DNA of 64,000 nucleotides from DAOPJM01 sp035399665 (GTDB lineage: Bacteria; Bacillota; Clostridia; Christensenellales; CAG-138). The notes under the pieces were generated by a model, which was not told where the DNA came from, made no database searches, and saw only the letters and a program-made list of their open reading frames with translations. Shown in pieces: positions 26,991-35,629 of this stretch. Every line of letters starts with the position of its first letter. Position 1 is the stretch's first letter. The stretch lies in assembly GCA_035399665.1 (NCBI GenBank), contig DAOPJM010000003.1, forward strand, positions 32,759 through 96,758. Reading direction: 5' to 3'. Both the position numbers and the translations under genes were made by a program.

Positions 26991-28203
26991 GGTTCTTCGG
27001 GTCGGAGGCGTCAGCGAAGGCGTTGCCGACCAAGTAGAAGCATATCGTAATTATGGAAAGAATGATTGCGGGGAACCACAGCTGATACCTAAGTCCGGGA
27101 TAGGTGATATATCCGCGGCCAATGTTCACAAGGTTGCCCAAGGAAGGTATGTCGATTGGCAGACCAATTCCGATATATGTCATGAAAACCTCGCTTCCGA
27201 TAGCGCTCGGAATGGCAAGAGCCATACGAAGCATGACGACCGAAACCATCTGCGGCAGCAGGTTCTTGAAGATAATCCTGCGTGTCGGCGTACCTAAGCA
27301 GCGGGACGCAAGGTTGAAGTCGCGGTCGCGAATGATCAGAACCTGATTCCTTACGAATCGCGCAAGACCGAGCCAGCGGGTAACGCACATCGCAATGATG
27401 ATGGTGCTTACGCTTGGCTTCATGATGTAGGCCGCCAATATCAATATGATGGTACTGGGGATGTTATCAACTATGTTGTACAGCTCGGTAAAGAAGAAGT
27501 CCAGCTTCCTGACATAGCCCCAAAGCATACCCATGATGATTCCGACCACAGCTTCCACAATAGCGACCATTATACCTATGAACAGCGACGTCCTTGTGCC
27601 TTGCCACAGTCTTGACCACAGATCTTGGCCTATACGATTCGTTCCGAAGATGAAGATGCCAACATCCTCCTCGCCGTCGAACAAGTCCTTAAAGGCTGCC
27701 GACATCCTGTGAAAGTATCTTGTGACGCTCCAAGAGATGCGCTCGAAGAACGGCAAGGCGTCCTTGGCTTCCTCGTCCAAAAAGTCAATCTCCTGGGTAC
27801 CATCCCAGATAATCGACCAGGTTGGCTTGCGATTCTTTATTGGAGTTCCGCCCTTCGCGTGTGTTGCGGGATAGTTGTTTATCGCGTTGGCGTCGCGCTG
27901 CCCGGGCAGGTACGGTTGAATGAAGGTGAAGATAACGAGTATAGCCATAATGATGAGCATGGCAACGGCCAACTTGTTCTTGAAGAACATCCTGAGGGTG
28001 CTTCCCCAATATGAATAGTTGGAATAGCCTATGCGCTCGGCTTGGCTTGCGTCATAATCAGCCTTTTGAAACAGGTCGTTCGATAGACCCTGTATTTCCT
28101 CAGTATTGAGATCGTCCTTGGCGTTTAGCAGCTGCTCTGAGCTTTGGACAACGCTTTGCTCATGCTGACGGCATTTCCTTTCGGAGGGAGACCACTTACT
28201 CAT
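26983..28203 (-). CDS. oppC: Oligopeptide ABC transporter permease (OppC/AmiD type)
   Basis: A 406-residue permease. After an unusually long hydrophilic N-terminus (about 70 residues) comes the first membrane helix (MLIIMAILVIFTF), then an extended extracytoplasmic segment (about residues 95-180), FGTNRIGQDLWSRLWQGTRTS split by the conserved turn, and five helices containing the EAA-like loop SRCLGTPTRRIIFKNLLPQM. It is about 100 residues longer than typical OppC, like the AmiD-type permeases. The insertion contains Trp- and acid-rich stretches. Overlaps of 4 and 8 nt with its neighbours indicate coupled translation. Confidence 0.9.
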   Translation of the reverse strand: MSKWSPSERKCRQHEQSVVQSSEQLLNAKDDLNTEEIQGLSNDLFQKADYDASQAERIGYSNYSYWGSTLRMFFKNKLAVAMLIIMAILVIFTFIQPYLPGQRDANAINNYPATHAKGGTPIKNRKPTWSIIWDGTQEIDFLDEEAKDALPFFERISWSVTRYFHRMSAAFKDLFDGEEDVGIFIFGTNRIGQDLWSRLWQGTRTSLFIGIMVAIVEAVVGIIMGMLWGYVRKLDFFFTELYNIVDNIPSTIILILAAYIMKPSVSTIIIAMCVTRWLGLARFVRNQVLIIRDRDFNLASRCLGTPTRRIIFKNLLPQMVSVVMLRMALAIPSAIGSEVFMTYIGIGLPIDIPSLGNLVNIGRGYITYPGLRYQLWFPAIILSIITICFYLVGNAFADASDPKNHV

Positions 28204-29141
28204 CTTGAACCCTCCTTCTTAACAAAGCTGATGCGCGGATCGACTATGCCCATCAAAATGTCGCCGAGCAACAAACCAAGTATGCTGAGCGATGCGTATA
28301 TGACTATCAAGGCAAGCACCATGGAGTTGTCCTGCTTACGGATAACGTCAACCAGCAGGCCGCCCATTCCGGGTATGGAATACAGCGACTCCACATATAT
28401 GGAACCTGAGATGGTGAGCAGTATTGAGCCGGGTATGAAGTTGACCATGGGAACGACAGAATTACGGAAAACGTGCTTGAACCAAATCGCAGAATTGCTC
28501 ACGCCCTTTGCGCGGGCGAGCTTTATGTAATCCTTATTCGCTTCGTCAACCATATAGCGTCTAAGCCACATTGCGTAGCCCGCGATGGAAGGAAGCGACA
28601 GGGAGATGATTGGAAGAATTATGCTTCTGGTGACCGCCTCATCGTACAACAGACTGATGTTCAGCAGCTGAGAACCGTACAGCTGTATGAAAAGGAAGTA
28701 GACCGCATTGGGAACCGCCTGTATGAACACGATAAAGCCGTTGCCAAGTTTATCGGCAAGACCGCCTTTATTTCGCGCCATCAACGCACCCAACGCCATG
28801 CCGAGCGGAAGGCTCAGCGCCATCGAAATCAGTCCGAACTTTGCCGAGACCCATATCTTTGGCGCGATAATCTCGTTAATGCTGACGTTGACCCTGTAAC
28901 GCCGCGATATGCCGAGATTGCCGGTCAGCAGCATCTTAAAAAATCTGACGACCTGTACGGGCAGAGGATCCTTCAAGCCAAGCCTTACAAGACCCGACTG
29001 TATCTCCGCCTCGGTCATCTTCTCATAATTATCGAAGTAGCCTTCCACGGGCATGAACTGCAGCAGCAGAAAGACTACCGTGATTATGACCACAAGAGTG
29101 ATCAAAGAACGCCCCAAACGCTTTAGTATGTAGAGAAACAT
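28200..29141 (-). CDS. oppB: Oligopeptide ABC transporter permease (OppB type)
   Basis: A 313-residue permease with the OppB N-terminus MFLYILKRLGRSLITLVVIITVVFLLLQ (split helix, basic start), a periplasmic loop containing GLVRLGLKDPLPVQ, the GNLGISRRYRVNV motif and the EAA-type loop DYIKLARAKGVSNSAIWFKH. It has six membrane helices. It overlaps oppC by 4 nt and is separated from the upstream oppA by a terminator hairpin. Confidence 0.92.
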   Translation of the reverse strand: MFLYILKRLGRSLITLVVIITVVFLLLQFMPVEGYFDNYEKMTEAEIQSGLVRLGLKDPLPVQVVRFFKMLLTGNLGISRRYRVNVSINEIIAPKIWVSAKFGLISMALSLPLGMALGALMARNKGGLADKLGNGFIVFIQAVPNAVYFLFIQLYGSQLLNISLLYDEAVTRSIILPIISLSLPSIAGYAMWLRRYMVDEANKDYIKLARAKGVSNSAIWFKHVFRNSVVPMVNFIPGSILLTISGSIYVESLYSIPGMGGLLVDVIRKQDNSMVLALIVIYASLSILGLLLGDILMGIVDPRISFVKKEGSR

Positions 29142-29175
29142 TTATGCACCCCCTCGCCAATTCGCGATTTTGGTA

Positions 29176-29217
29176 TAAAAACGGCTCTACCCTGCGTTTT
29201 GCGGGGCAGAGCCGTTT
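29176..29217 (-). terminator. Intra-operon terminator after oppA
   Basis: On the minus strand AAACGGCTCT/AGAGCCGTTT arms with an inner CCCGC/GCAGGG stem, followed by TTTTTAT. It lies between oppA and oppB and should reduce expression of everything downstream relative to oppA. Confidence 0.85.
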
Positions 29218-29251
29218 GAATCACAGTGTCAGTTTGAAGCTTTGACTGTCT

Positions 29252-31309
29252 TTACAGACCCATCTCGGCTTCCCAAGCGGCAAGCTGCTGCTCGAACATT
29301 TCCTGACTCATAGCGGTCTCGTAGACCTTCTGACCCTTATAGCGGCTTGTTGCCTGGCCGCAGGAGCAGTACTGACCCTCGAACGGATTCAGCTTGGTGA
29401 CTTCATAGTCGCCGCCGGTTACGCCGTAGGGGATGAGCATTGCATGCTCAATGTAGTACGCTTCGGCGTTCGCGAATGCGGTGTACCTTGCGTCAATGTC
29501 GCTCGTGATGGCCTTCGCCTCGTCAACGAGTCTCCAGTACTCGGCAACGATAGCCATGGTCTCCTCGGTCTTGGTGGTCTTATCGAATCTGGCGGTGGTG
29601 TCATAAGCAAAGTTGTAGCTGTTTCCGTCAACGAAGGGATCGGTCCAGGTCTCGGGATCGGCGTAGTCGGCGCCCCAGTTGCACTTCAGCAAGGCGTACT
29701 TGCCTACTCTGCGGACGGAGCCCAAGAAGCCGGAGGACGGACCCTGTACAACGATGATGTCGATGAAGTCGGAACCGAGCAGGTTCTCAAGCTGCTGCTC
29801 GATAACCATGCACTCGTCACCCCAAGAAGCCATGCCTGAGTTGTAGGGCAGGGGGATCTTGATGGGGAACGTGCAGCCCGCGGGCTCAAGCTCTGCCTTT
29901 GCGGTTGCCGCATACTCAAGAGCAAGCGCTTCGTCGAAGCTGTCGGTGTCGGCGATTGCTGCCAAATTGCCGTAGGTGGTGTAGTCCTTATCGCCGTTGA
30001 CCGCGAAGGTCTTAGGGGTAATGGTGTTCTGGATCAGCTCCTCGGCGTTGTCGGGGTAGATGATGCTCATTGCGCGAACTCTGTCAAGGCCGTGGAAGAT
30101 GGCCTTACGGAAGTTTTCGTTGTTGACCGCGATTGACCAGTTGGCGGGTTCATACTCTTCGTCGAACATCGGCTCGAAGTTGAAGCAGAAGTAATAGCTG
30201 TAGTCAATCTCAACACGGGTTGCCGCTACCTGCTCTGCAAGGGTGGGATCAGCCTGCCATTCAGCCAACAGATCGGAGTTGATGGAGCAGTAGTCAATCT
30301 CGCCGCGCAGATACATTTCGGGAGCCAAGATGGAAGCTTCGCCGTTGTAGGTCTGGGTAATCTTCTCAATGAAAACATTGTCCTTATCCCAGTAGCTTGC
30401 GTTCTTGGTGTAGATGCGATGCTCTTGCGGAGCGAAATCGCTCATGATGTATGCGCCGCAGAACCACATCTTGGTGTTGTCGGTTGCGAAGTCTACGCCG
30501 TACTCTGCGAGCAGCTCAGCGGGTGCGGGCCAATACGGTCCGAACTGAAGCGCTGTTACAAAGTAGGAACGCTCTACGCAGAGATGATACTCCAGGGTGT
30601 AGTCGTCAACCGCTACGATACCGATGTCCTCGGGCTTGACTTCGGGAACTATTTCTCCGCCCTCTTCGGTGAGATAGTTGCCGTCGGCGTCCTTGACACC
30701 GTTCATGACGGCTTCGGTATACTCGTTGTACTCGGTGGCATTGACAACCCAGTCGCATACCAGGTAGTTGTTGGAGCAGTCGTTGACATAGTCGCAGACA
30801 TAGACAAGAGCGGCTACGAAGTCGTTGGCGGTCAGCTCACGCTGCTCTGCGCCATCCTTGTCAACCCACATAACGCCCTTGCGCAGGTGGAAGGTCCAAG
30901 TAAGACCATCGTCGCTGACTTCCCATGTCTCGGCAATACCCGGCTGAATGCGGCCGTACTGGTCAGGCTCGACGAGCCAGTCAATGGTGTTAGCGCCAAC
31001 CACCAAGTCGTTGGTGGTACCGGTGGACAGATAGTTCATCGTGGACACTTCGCCGGAATACAGTGTGCGGTATTCCTGTACCTCTGCAACCTTACGACCA
31101 TCGGGGCCGTATTCGTCGGTATCCACAGGCTCCTCGGTTACGGCGCCAGGATCCGTTACGGTACCTGGATCCGTCACGGTACCGGGATCCGTTACGGTGC
31201 CCGGATCCGTTACGGTACCGGGATCTTCCGTTTCAGTCTTGCCGCAGGCGGCGACGATGCCGACGAGCAAAACAAGGCTGAGGAGCAAAGCTATAATCTT
31301 CTTTGTCAT
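29252..31309 (-). CDS. oppA: Oligopeptide-binding lipoprotein (OppA type, SBP_bac_5)
   Basis: A 685-residue extracellular peptide-binding lipoprotein. The signal peptide MTKKIIALLLSLVLLVGI ends in a VAAC lipobox with Cys22. A repetitive linker of six-residue TDPGTV units follows (see the tandem-repeat entry), then SBP_bac_5 features: EYRTLYSGEVSTMNYLSTG, WEVSDDGLTWTFHLRKGV and NENFRKAIFHGLDR. It is longer than classical OppA (about 540) but similar to AmiA-type binding proteins. It is first in the operon, has a near-consensus promoter, and is followed by a terminator. Its operon partners suggest murein peptides as ligands; other oligopeptides are equally compatible with the family. Confidence 0.92.
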   Translation of the reverse strand: MTKKIIALLLSLVLLVGIVAACGKTETEDPGTVTDPGTVTDPGTVTDPGTVTDPGAVTEEPVDTDEYGPDGRKVAEVQEYRTLYSGEVSTMNYLSTGTTNDLVVGANTIDWLVEPDQYGRIQPGIAETWEVSDDGLTWTFHLRKGVMWVDKDGAEQRELTANDFVAALVYVCDYVNDCSNNYLVCDWVVNATEYNEYTEAVMNGVKDADGNYLTEEGGEIVPEVKPEDIGIVAVDDYTLEYHLCVERSYFVTALQFGPYWPAPAELLAEYGVDFATDNTKMWFCGAYIMSDFAPQEHRIYTKNASYWDKDNVFIEKITQTYNGEASILAPEMYLRGEIDYCSINSDLLAEWQADPTLAEQVAATRVEIDYSYYFCFNFEPMFDEEYEPANWSIAVNNENFRKAIFHGLDRVRAMSIIYPDNAEELIQNTITPKTFAVNGDKDYTTYGNLAAIADTDSFDEALALEYAATAKAELEPAGCTFPIKIPLPYNSGMASWGDECMVIEQQLENLLGSDFIDIIVVQGPSSGFLGSVRRVGKYALLKCNWGADYADPETWTDPFVDGNSYNFAYDTTARFDKTTKTEETMAIVAEYWRLVDEAKAITSDIDARYTAFANAEAYYIEHAMLIPYGVTGGDYEVTKLNPFEGQYCSCGQATSRYKGQKVYETAMSQEMFEQQLAAWEAEMGL
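31131..31226 (-). repeat. 18-bp in-frame tandem repeat in the OppA linker
   Basis: Four clear 18-bp units (31149, 31167, 31185, 31203; consensus on plus strand GGATCCGTTACGGTACCG) with one degenerate unit on the 3' side in plus coordinates (31131-31148). Each unit encodes TDPGTV. Units differ at only one or two positions, so copy number has probably changed recently. Confidence 0.9.
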
Positions 31310-31357
31310 GTTCCTTCTCCTTTGGTGATTTGGCGGCAGTCTATCGCCGTCTTTTAT

Positions 31358-31386
31358 ATATTAACATAATGTAAAGCGATAGTCAA
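31358..31386 (-). promoter_or_regulatory. Promoter of the oppA operon
   Basis: Minus-strand TTGACT at 31381-31386, 17-nt spacer, TAATAT at 31358-31363. It is divergent from the dppA promoter, with only 8 nt between the two -35 boxes, so a single regulator could control both. Confidence 0.8.
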
Positions 31387-31394
31387 CTTTATTC

Positions 31395-31423
31395 TTGAAT
31401 TTCTTTACACGATGTTATATTAT
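31395..31423 (+). promoter_or_regulatory. Promoter of the dppA-like gene
   Basis: TTGAAT at 31395-31400, 17-nt spacer, TATTAT at 31418-31423. Back-to-back with the oppA promoter. Confidence 0.7.
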
Positions 31424-31487
31424 AGTCTTGCAAGCCATACAATGTAGCTTGCAGGCTCCGTTTTCTTTGGAGCGGAAAGGACGTAAA

Positions 31488-32291
31488 ATGAAGGTTTTTA
31501 TCAGTGCCGACATGGAAGGCATAACCACAACAACACTGTGGGATCACTGCGAAACCCTTGAAAAGCCCGCGTTGTCAAGCTACCACGCTCAGCAAATGAC
31601 CAACGAGGTCAAGGCTGCCTGCGAGGGCGCCATCGCCGCGGGTGCGGACTATATCCTTGTCAAGGACGCGCATGATTCCGGCACCAACATAGACATAGCA
31701 CAGCTGCCCGAATGCGTAGAGGTCATCAGAAACTGGTCGGGTCACCCGTACAGCATGGTCACGGGCATCAACCCCGAGTTTGACGCCTGCCTGTTCATCG
31801 GCTATCACTCCGCCGCCGGCAGAGACGGCAACCCCCTCTCCCACACCATGTCGGGCGCGCCGCTTTGGGTCAAAATCAACGGCAGAAAGGTCTCCGAGTT
31901 CATGCTTTACAGCTGGGCGGCGGCCTTTGAGAAGGTACCCACCGTGTTCCTTGCGGGCGATCGTATGCTCTGCGATGACTACCGAGACTTGCACCCCATG
32001 CTCCGTACCGTCGCGGTCAAGGACGGCTTCGGCGGTATGATCAAGGCGATGCACCCCAAGGTGGCCTGCGACCGCATTCGAACAGAAGTAGAAGCCGCAT
32101 TACGGCAGGATCTGTCCCATGCGCTCTGCACCCTGCCCACCGACTTTGAGGTTGAGATTTGCTACAAGGAGCATAAGCTTGCGACGCGCAGGAGCTTCTT
32201 CCCCGGCTACTCCAAGGAGGACGACAACACCATCCATATGCACACCGACAGCCTGTATGATGTGTTGAACTCCATTAACTTCCTTATTTAA
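31488..32291 (+). CDS. dppA: D-aminopeptidase, M55 family (DppA type)
   Basis: A 267-residue zinc D-aminopeptidase. Family metal motifs are present: SADMEGI (Asp8, Glu10), VKDAHDSGTN (Asp60, His62) and FIGYHSAAG (His about 105). DppA removes N-terminal D-amino acids such as D-Ala from short peptides and forms a decameric ring in Bacillus. The start at 31488 is chosen because MKVFISADMEG is the standard N-terminus and GGAAAGG lies 8 nt upstream; the open frame extends further 5' into the promoter. It is divergent from oppA and is monocistronic, ended by a strong terminator. D-Ala-containing murein or recycled peptides are the expected substrates. Confidence 0.92.
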   Translation: MKVFISADMEGITTTTLWDHCETLEKPALSSYHAQQMTNEVKAACEGAIAAGADYILVKDAHDSGTNIDIAQLPECVEVIRNWSGHPYSMVTGINPEFDACLFIGYHSAAGRDGNPLSHTMSGAPLWVKINGRKVSEFMLYSWAAAFEKVPTVFLAGDRMLCDDYRDLHPMLRTVAVKDGFGGMIKAMHPKVACDRIRTEVEAALRQDLSHALCTLPTDFEVEICYKEHKLATRRSFFPGYSKEDDNTIHMHTDSLYDVLNSINFLI

Positions 32292-32310
32292 TAGTAGCCT
32301 TGCGCGAAAT

Positions 32311-32347
32311 AAAGACCGTTTGCTTTTACACAAGCGGTCTTTTTTTA
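32311..32347 (+). terminator. Terminator of the dppA-like gene
   Basis: AAGACCG and CGGTCTT arms extended by GTTTG/CAAGC pairing around a TTTTACA loop, followed by seven T residues. Confidence 0.9.
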
Positions 32348-32357
32348 TTGCTTACGA

Positions 32358-32386
32358 TTGTTTTTACCGTTGACGCATGGTAGAAT
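32358..32386 (+). promoter_or_regulatory. Promoter of the symporter gene, leaderless arrangement
   Basis: TTGTTT at 32358-32363, 17-nt spacer, TAGAAT at 32381-32386. The ATG lies at 32394, 7 nt after the -10, where transcription should begin. No ribosome site is present. Confidence 0.6.
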
Positions 32387-32393
32387 ACTGTCC

Positions 32394-33596
32394 ATGAACA
32401 AGAAGAAAAGAATTTCGACCATACTCTATATCTCAACCCTTGCCATGCTTTTGTTGGGCGCGGTGGGCGGCGGACTGTTCCCGTCGTTCTTTATGTCCAT
32501 CAGCGTCATAGGCACTCTATATGTGAACCTTCTAAAGCTCATCGTCATACCCTTGTTGATGTGCGAGGTCATGTACGGCGTAAGCGCGTCCGTGGGCAAA
32601 GCCGCGGGCATATCGCTAAAGGCAGTACTGCTGTTTGTCATCATGTTTACGCTGTGCTTTCTTATCACAACGCCCATCGTGCAGCTTATAAAGCCCGCCG
32701 CAGGCTTCGACTTTGGAAGCGATTTGCCCGAATGGAGCGGCGAGATACTCACTCCCACCGTGTCAAGCTTTCTTTTGCAGATCATACCCTCGAACATCTT
32801 CAAGGCGATGTCCGACGGAAGTCTTTTGCCGTGCATACTCTTTTCAGCGGTCTTGGGCATTGCCATCGGAGGGACGAAGGCAGTACGCACCCGCGAGATA
32901 TTGGGTGAGCTTCGCGGCGCGTTCTCCAAGTTTCTGGAATACATCATGTACCTTACTCCCTTGGCGGTGTTCTCACTCATAGGCTCCACCTCGGCAAGCT
33001 ACGGCATAGAGGTGCTGAAAAGTTGCCTTGTCTACGTCCTCACCGCTTGGGGCTGCTGCCTTGTCTGTCTTGTGCTGGTCATGATACTGCCCGCTTGGAT
33101 ATTCGGCGGCGTGTCTCCAGTAAAGTACATATCCAAGGCGTGGCGCGTTTGGGTGGTGTCGCTCTCAACCTGTTCCTCCGCCGCGACCTTGCCCACCACG
33201 GTAAAGGTCTGCAATGAGGATTTCGGCGTTTCGGGCAGGGTGACAAGCCTTGTCGTGCCTCTCGGCTGCACCATACATATGTGCGGAGGCGCTGTGAGCT
33301 TCTGTCTGCTCGCGTTGTTCTCCATGCAGCTCTGCGGCATAAGCCTTACCCTCGGCGGCTTCTTGCTCATGCTCGCTTTGGCGCTTTTAATCAACATGGC
33401 GGCCCCCGGCATACCCGGCGGCGGTATAGCCTTGGGCGCAAGCTATCTTGCCATGCTCGGCATACCGATAGTCTTTATCGGCGTATACAGCGGCGTTTAT
33501 CGTCTGCTTGACATGGCGTACACCACTATGAACGTAACGGGCGATATTACCGCAAACATCATAATCAACCGCTGCTCAAAGGAGAAAGCGGAATGA
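32394..33596 (+). CDS. Dicarboxylate/amino acid:cation symporter (DAACS family)
   Basis: A 400-residue secondary transporter of the GltP/SstT-like family, with about eight helices and two re-entrant regions. Recognisable features are VNLLKLIVIPLLMCEV, the serine-rich VSLSTCSSAATLPTTVKVC re-entrant loop and VPLGCTIHMCGG, with NMAAPGIPGGGIALGA near the C-terminus. Such proteins import glutamate, aspartate, serine or dicarboxylates with sodium or protons. The start at 32394 fits the promoter position. The TGA overlaps the ATG of the U32 peptidase gene by 4 nt. Next to peptidases that could yield glutamate, a glutamate-type substrate is plausible but unproven. Confidence 0.88.
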   Translation: MNKKKRISTILYISTLAMLLLGAVGGGLFPSFFMSISVIGTLYVNLLKLIVIPLLMCEVMYGVSASVGKAAGISLKAVLLFVIMFTLCFLITTPIVQLIKPAAGFDFGSDLPEWSGEILTPTVSSFLLQIIPSNIFKAMSDGSLLPCILFSAVLGIAIGGTKAVRTREILGELRGAFSKFLEYIMYLTPLAVFSLIGSTSASYGIEVLKSCLVYVLTAWGCCLVCLVLVMILPAWIFGGVSPVKYISKAWRVWVVSLSTCSSAATLPTTVKVCNEDFGVSGRVTSLVVPLGCTIHMCGGAVSFCLLALFSMQLCGISLTLGGFLLMLALALLINMAAPGIPGGGIALGASYLAMLGIPIVFIGVYSGVYRLLDMAYTTMNVTGDITANIIINRCSKEKAE

Positions 33597-35629
33597 CAAA
33601 GATATTGGCCCCCGTCGGAGGAAAGGAGCAGCTGCTTGCCGCCGTTCGCTGCGGAGCGGACGCGGTATACTTGGGTGCGAAGGGCTTCAACGCGAGACGC
33701 AACGCGCAGAACTTTGACGAACTTTCTCTTTCAGAAGCCGTGGGCTGCTGCCATGAGCACGGCGTTTTGGTATATGTCACTCTGAATACCCTTATAATGG
33801 ATTCGGAGCTTGATGACCTCAAAGCCGAGATTGACAACGTATTGAACAGCGGGGCGGACGCCGTTATTGTGCAGGACTTGGCGGTCGCGAAGCTGGTGCA
33901 TGAACGCTGTCCCGATATTGAGCTTCACGCCTCAACACAGACCGCCGTACACAATCTTGGGGGCGTGCTTGCGGTGCAAAGGCTTGGCTTTTCGCAGGTG
34001 GTGCTGGCAAGGGAGCTTTCGCTTTCTGAGATACGGAGCATAAGACAATCCACCGATATGAAGCTTGAGGTCTTTGTTCACGGAGCGCATTGTATGTGCG
34101 TGTCGGGAGCCTGTTACCTGTCCTCCGTTATCGGGCAAAGGAGCGGCAACCGCGGGCTTTGCGCACAGCCATGCAGGACGGATATGCGCCTAAACGGGCG
34201 ACATTATGCCCTATCGCTGAAGGATATGTGTCTTGTGCCGCACATCAAGGAGCTTGAGGCCGCGGGCGTTTCCGCACTAAAGATTGAGGGGCGCATGAAG
34301 CGGCCTGAATATGTCGCCGCCGCCGTGACAGCCTGCAAACAGGCACTTTTGGGGCAAAAGCCCGACCTTGATACGCTCAAGGCGGTATTCTCAAGGAGCG
34401 GCTTCACAGACGGATATTACACGGGTAAGCGCACATATGATATGTTCGGCAGCAGAACCCTTGAGGACGCGGCGGCGGCAAACTCAGTATTGGGCAAGCT
34501 TGCAGCGCTGTACGAGCACGAGACTTCAAACGTGCCTGTGAATATGCGGCTCACTGTCAAAGCGGGCAGTCCGTCTAAGCTCGACCTTGACTGCGGCGGC
34601 GATACCGTTACGGTATACGGAGCCGAGCCGCAGGCCGCGAAGAGCGTCGCTCTTGACCTTGATTTTGCAAAGCGCGGCCTTTCACAGATGGGCGGTACGG
34701 CCTATTACCTTGACAGCCTCGACGGCGACATAGACGAAGGGCTTTCGCTTTCGGTCTCCTCATTGAAGCAGCTTAGGCGGGACGCGCTTGTAAAGCTTAG
34801 CGAGCTTAGAAGAAGCTCCGTAACGCGCAGGCTTTCCCCCATTCATACAGAGCTTCCCGCAAAACACATCACAAGCGAAAGACCGACTTTGCGACTGCGC
34901 TTTTCAAGTGCGCGGCAGGCGTTTGACGATGATGCCGCGGAGAAAATCATACTCCCATTTGGTGAGGTCATTGACTGCCCTGAACTGATTTCCCGCTTCG
35001 GGGATAAGCTCATAGGCGAGCTTCCCGCGCTCTGCTTCCCCATCGACGCCGATGAGCTTCATAAGGGCTTGGCGCGGGCGTTTGAACTCGGTCTTAGGGA
35101 AGTCCTTGTCAACAATATAGGCTTCATCGAACCCGCAAGGAGCTTGGGTTACACGGTTCATGGGGACTACGGCATGAACATCACGAACGGTATCGCAATG
35201 CAGCAGTATGATGATATGGGGCTTTGTGACGCCGTCGTTTCCTTCGAGCTGCCTTCCGCCAAAATCGCCGCGCTGGGCGGCAGGCTCAAACGCGGCGTGA
35301 TAGGGTATGGATATCTTCCTCTTATGGTGATGCGCGCCTGTCCCGCAAGGGGCGAGCGTGGCTGCGGCGGCTGCGAAGGCATAAACCGCATAATCGACGC
35401 CAAGAACGAGAGCTTCACCCTTCTATGTCATGAGCGCAAATACTGCGAGCTTCTAAACGGCGTACCGCTGTATATCGCGGACAAGGGCGTTGACAATGTT
35501 GATTTTATGGTACTCCGCTTCAGCACGGAGAGCCGAGAGCAGGCGAAAGCCATATTAGGTATGTTCCGTGACAGGGTCGTACCCGATTTCAGGCGCACGG
35601 GCGGACTTTATTACAGGAAACTACTTTAG
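33593..35629 (+). CDS. U32 family peptidase-like protein
   Basis: A 678-residue protein of the U32 (collagenase-like, YhbU/RlhA) family. The N-terminal barrel has ILAPVGGKEQLLAAVRCGAD and YLGAKGFNARRNAQNF; the hallmark Cys-rich segment EVFVHGAHCMCVSGACYLSS, RGLCAQPCR and KIEGRMKRPEYVA follow around residues 160-245. The C-terminal half has ACPARGERGCGGCEG. Members include proposed peptidases and the RNA hydroxylation protein RlhA, whose Cys cluster carries iron-sulfur; sequence alone does not decide. Translation is probably coupled to the symporter gene. Its 3' end overlaps that of the convergent DmpA-like gene by 9 nt. Confidence 0.87.
   Translation: MTKILAPVGGKEQLLAAVRCGADAVYLGAKGFNARRNAQNFDELSLSEAVGCCHEHGVLVYVTLNTLIMDSELDDLKAEIDNVLNSGADAVIVQDLAVAKLVHERCPDIELHASTQTAVHNLGGVLAVQRLGFSQVVLARELSLSEIRSIRQSTDMKLEVFVHGAHCMCVSGACYLSSVIGQRSGNRGLCAQPCRTDMRLNGRHYALSLKDMCLVPHIKELEAAGVSALKIEGRMKRPEYVAAAVTACKQALLGQKPDLDTLKAVFSRSGFTDGYYTGKRTYDMFGSRTLEDAAAANSVLGKLAALYEHETSNVPVNMRLTVKAGSPSKLDLDCGGDTVTVYGAEPQAAKSVALDLDFAKRGLSQMGGTAYYLDSLDGDIDEGLSLSVSSLKQLRRDALVKLSELRRSSVTRRLSPIHTELPAKHITSERPTLRLRFSSARQAFDDDAAEKIILPFGEVIDCPELISRFGDKLIGELPALCFPIDADELHKGLARAFELGLREVLVNNIGFIEPARSLGYTVHGDYGMNITNGIAMQQYDDMGLCDAVVSFELPSAKIAALGGRLKRGVIGYGYLPLMVMRACPARGERGCGGCEGINRIIDAKNESFTLLCHERKYCELLNGVPLYIADKGVDNVDFMVLRFSTESREQAKAILGMFRDRVVPDFRRTGGLYYRKLL

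Noticed and set aside
24916..31309. Dipeptide or nickel transporter identity for the Opp cluster.
   Set aside because: Long OppC and OppA lengths and the peptidase neighbours fit oligopeptides better; nickel-type features are absent.
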